Of a DNA stretch of 16,030 bases, positions 14,369 to 16,030 are shown one piece after another (position 1 is the stretch's first letter; each line of letters opens with the position of its first letter). Origin of the DNA: Vulcanimicrobiota bacterium (GTDB taxonomy: Bacteria > Vulcanimicrobiota > Vulcanimicrobiia > Vulcanimicrobiales > Vulcanimicrobiaceae); the NCBI GenBank assembly GCA_027306845.1, contig DAHUYY010000019.1, positions 1 through 16,030 on the forward strand. The letters are read 5' to 3'. Both the position numbers and the translations under genes were made by a program. The notes beneath the pieces are model-generated. The model made no database searches. It had not been told where the DNA came from and worked only from the letters and a program-made list of their open reading frames with translations.

Positions 14369-15375
14369 TGAATGTATTTGCAGTCCAATCGGCTACGGCC
14401 GGGCGTATCGAACGCGACCAACGCGAGATCCCAGCGCCCACGGCGGAGAGCGTCCGCATTCGCATCGAAGCATGCGGAATCTGTCACAGCGATGCGCTGA
14501 CCGTCTACAACGTTTGGCCGGGAATCGCGTTTCCGCGCGTGCCGGGGCACGAAATTGCGGGCCGGATCGATGCGCTCGGCGAGCGTGTAACGGGCTGGAA
14601 GGTCGGCGACCGCGTCGGCCTCGGTTGGCATGGCGGACATTGCGGGCACTGCGACCGGTGTCGACGCGGTGATTTTCTTACCTGTCGTTCTTTGCAGGTT
14701 CCCGGTATCGTGTACGACGGCGGTTACGCCCAATATGCGGTCGCTCCGGCGAACGCGCTTGCACGAATTCCCGACGCGCTCACGGCGAGTGAGGCTGCGC
14801 CGCTCATGTGTGCCGGCGTCACCACGTTTAACGCGTTGCGCAACAGCAAAGCGCGCCCCGGCGACCTCGTGGCGATTCTCGGAATCGGCGGCCTCGGGCA
14901 TCTCGGCGTGCAATATGCCGCGAAGATGGGCTTCGAAACCGTGGCGATTGCGCGCGGAGCATCGAAACGAGAACTCGCGCTCGAACTCGGCGCGCACCAT
15001 TACCTCGATAGCGAACGCGGTGATTTCGGCGCCGCTCTGCAGAAGCTCGGCGGAGCGAAAGTGGTGCTGGCAACGGCAACCTCGGCGAAGGCGATGGAGC
15101 CGGCGATGGGTGGCCTCGCGATCGATGGATCGCTCACGATCGTCGGAGCCTCGATGGAGCCGCTCGCGCTAAACACCGCGGCGATGATCGGCGGGCGCCA
15201 TAGCGTGACGGCCTGGCCCTCGGGAACCTGCGTCGACTCCGAAGCGGCGATGGCGTTTAGCGCGCAGAGCGGCGTGCGCGCCCGAATCGAAGAGCGGCCG
15301 CTCGAAGAGGCCCCCGCAGCATTCGATCGCATGATGAGCGGAGCGGCTCGCTTCCGCGTCGTGCTAACGATGTGA
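14365..15375 (+). CDS. Zinc-dependent alcohol dehydrogenase (MDR family, 336 aa)
   Basis: This is a medium-chain dehydrogenase of usual length with both zinc sites intact. The catalytic ligands are C40 in CGICHSD, H62-E63 in GHE and C149 in APLMCAG. The structural-zinc cysteines are C93, C96, C99 and C107. The NAD(P)-binding Rossmann glycines are in GIGGLGHLG (G173, G175, G178). It should interconvert an alcohol and an aldehyde in the cytosol using NAD(P). The overall look (tetrameric bacterial AdhA/YahK-like size, GxGGLGHLGVQYA) suggests a broad-range or propanol-preferring enzyme, but the substrate is not certain. Its ATG overlaps the MFS stop as ATGA, and a GAAGG motif lies eight bases upstream within the MFS gene. 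Coupling to an exporter hints at aldehyde or alcohol detoxification. It converges on proC with 38 bp between stops. Confidence 0.93.
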   Translation: MMNVFAVQSATAGRIERDQREIPAPTAESVRIRIEACGICHSDALTVYNVWPGIAFPRVPGHEIAGRIDALGERVTGWKVGDRVGLGWHGGHCGHCDRCRRGDFLTCRSLQVPGIVYDGGYAQYAVAPANALARIPDALTASEAAPLMCAGVTTFNALRNSKARPGDLVAILGIGGLGHLGVQYAAKMGFETVAIARGASKRELALELGAHHYLDSERGDFGAALQKLGGAKVVLATATSAKAMEPAMGGLAIDGSLTIVGASMEPLALNTAAMIGGRHSVTAWPSGTCVDSEAAMAFSAQSGVRARIEERPLEEAPAAFDRMMSGAARFRVVLTM

Positions 15376-15407
15376 GCCGATAGCGGTGCATCGGTGGAGG
15401 CGGGCTC
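15374..15407. terminator. Weak hairpins between convergent adh and proC
   Basis: The 38-bp convergent gap holds two mutually exclusive 5-bp pairings: CCGAT 15377-15381 with ATCGG 15390-15394, and GAGCC 15374-15378 with GGCTC 15403-15407. Either could serve as a weak bidirectional stop signal. There are no T-runs. Confidence 0.25.
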
Positions 15408-15413
15408 GCAGCA

Positions 15414-16030
15414 TTACGCGCCCGCCGCCGCGAGCACCGCGCGCACGATCGTGCTCCGAAGACGCCCGTCTTCGAGTTGGAGCAGCCCTTCGATCGTGCA
15501 CCCGGCAGGGGTCGTGACCGCGGTTTTCAGTGCGGCCGGGTGCTCGTCGCTCGCTAAGACCGATGCTGCCGCTCCAAGCATCGTTTGTGCGACGAGCGTG
15601 CGCGCGGTCTCATAAGAGAATCCCAACTTGATTCCGGCGTCGATCCATGCTTCGACGATGAGATAGACATAGGCGGGGCCGCATCCGTTCATCGCCGTTG
15701 CCGCATCCATCAGTCGCTCGTCGATCCGCACCGTGCGCCCCATCGCGCCGAAGATCGCCTCGCTACGTTCGAGATGCTCGACCGGGAGATTCGGCATTGC
15801 GCGCACCACGCCGACATGAGGCGGCAGGGCGGCGCGCAGCGAGGCCAGCGTCGTTTTTGCGGCGACGCTGATAAGCAGGCTTCCGTGCGGCATGCTCGGC
15901 GCAAGCAGCTCGACTGCTTCGAGCACCTGGTGCGGTTTCACGCACAGGAGCACGGCGTCGGCATCGGCGACCACTGCGATGTTATCGCCGCGCCCAAGAA
16001 TCGGTACGGGCAGCAGCGGATCCACGCGGC
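15414..16030 (-). CDS. proC: Pyrroline-5-carboxylate reductase, 5' end outside window
   Basis: The C-terminal 205 or so codons are present; the N-terminal NADPH-binding part lies beyond the window edge, and the GTG at 16025 is an internal codon rather than the true start. Visible landmarks of P5C reductase, the last step of proline synthesis, are LLCVKPHQV (dinucleotide fold), VVRAMPN, and the dimerisation domain MNGCGPAYVYLIVEAWIDAGIKLG, AQTMLGAA, HPAALKTAVTTPAGCTIEGL. Two points are odd. The usual MPNTP is MPNLP. The stretch from MPN to LMDA is about 25 residues instead of the roughly 42 I expect, so the segment that normally carries a GEG-x-T motif is missing. The frame is otherwise intact. 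The family assignment is firm; full activity is less so. It converges on the alcohol dehydrogenase. Confidence 0.88.
   Translation of the reverse strand, partial: RVDPLLPVPILGRGDNIAVVADADAVLLCVKPHQVLEAVELLAPSMPHGSLLISVAAKTTLASLRAALPPHVGVVRAMPNLPVEHLERSEAIFGAMGRTVRIDERLMDAATAMNGCGPAYVYLIVEAWIDAGIKLGFSYETARTLVAQTMLGAAASVLASDEHPAALKTAVTTPAGCTIEGLLQLEDGRLRSTIVRAVLAAAGA

Noticed and set aside
1..16030. tRNA, rRNA, CRISPR, insertion sequence or prophage
   Set aside because: I saw no cloverleaf, regularly spaced repeats, transposase or phage genes in the intergenic or coding parts.

Overview
This is a GC-rich, gene-dense bacterial chromosome segment with short intergenic gaps, frequent GTG/TTG starts and Shine-Dalgarno sites. 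No RNA gene, insertion sequence, CRISPR array or prophage is visible. The style of the secreted proteins (a LolA-like protein carrying a VTESGY/CTVTF Ig-like module, and carboxypeptidase-regulatory-like repeats) resembles, from memory, Candidatus Eremiobacterota (WPS-2) and relatives. That placement is an inference and was not tested.

Left part (1-2052): a small acidic minus-strand protein faces a complete thiamine-diphosphate enzyme that resembles the eukaryotic ILVBL/HACL2 2-hydroxyacyl-CoA lyase branch more than classical acetolactate synthase.

Centre-left (2053-5413): an island of three exported proteins of uncertain function, visibly more AT-rich than its flanks and preceded by a good sigma70-like promoter. 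They are a LolA-like protein with an inserted Ig-like module, a protein with two carboxypeptidase-regulatory-like repeats, and a six-cysteine secreted protein. The last is preceded by a 19-codon ORF with a near-perfect Shine-Dalgarno and an ATGA overlap. The last 17 codons of the second protein recur just after the third gene with almost only synonymous differences. This is the most unusual signal in the window.

Centre (5414-9089): an AI-2E-family membrane protein and a P-type cation ATPase lie end to end. The ATPase has lost most of the SERCA calcium ligands. It converges on a minus-strand unknown gene; both stop codons fall in one CTAG palindrome, in the loop of a GC-rich inverted repeat.

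Right part (9086-16030): on the minus strand lie the unknown gene and, upstream of it, a 1146-residue nuclease-helicase (TM0106-type RecB nuclease with an Fe-S cysteine set, RNase H-fold exonuclease, Upf1/Dna2-like SF1 helicase). Divergent from this is a two-gene operon (MFS exporter and zinc alcohol dehydrogenase, ATGA overlap). It converges on a 5'-truncated proC whose visible part looks about 17 residues shorter than usual after the MPN motif.
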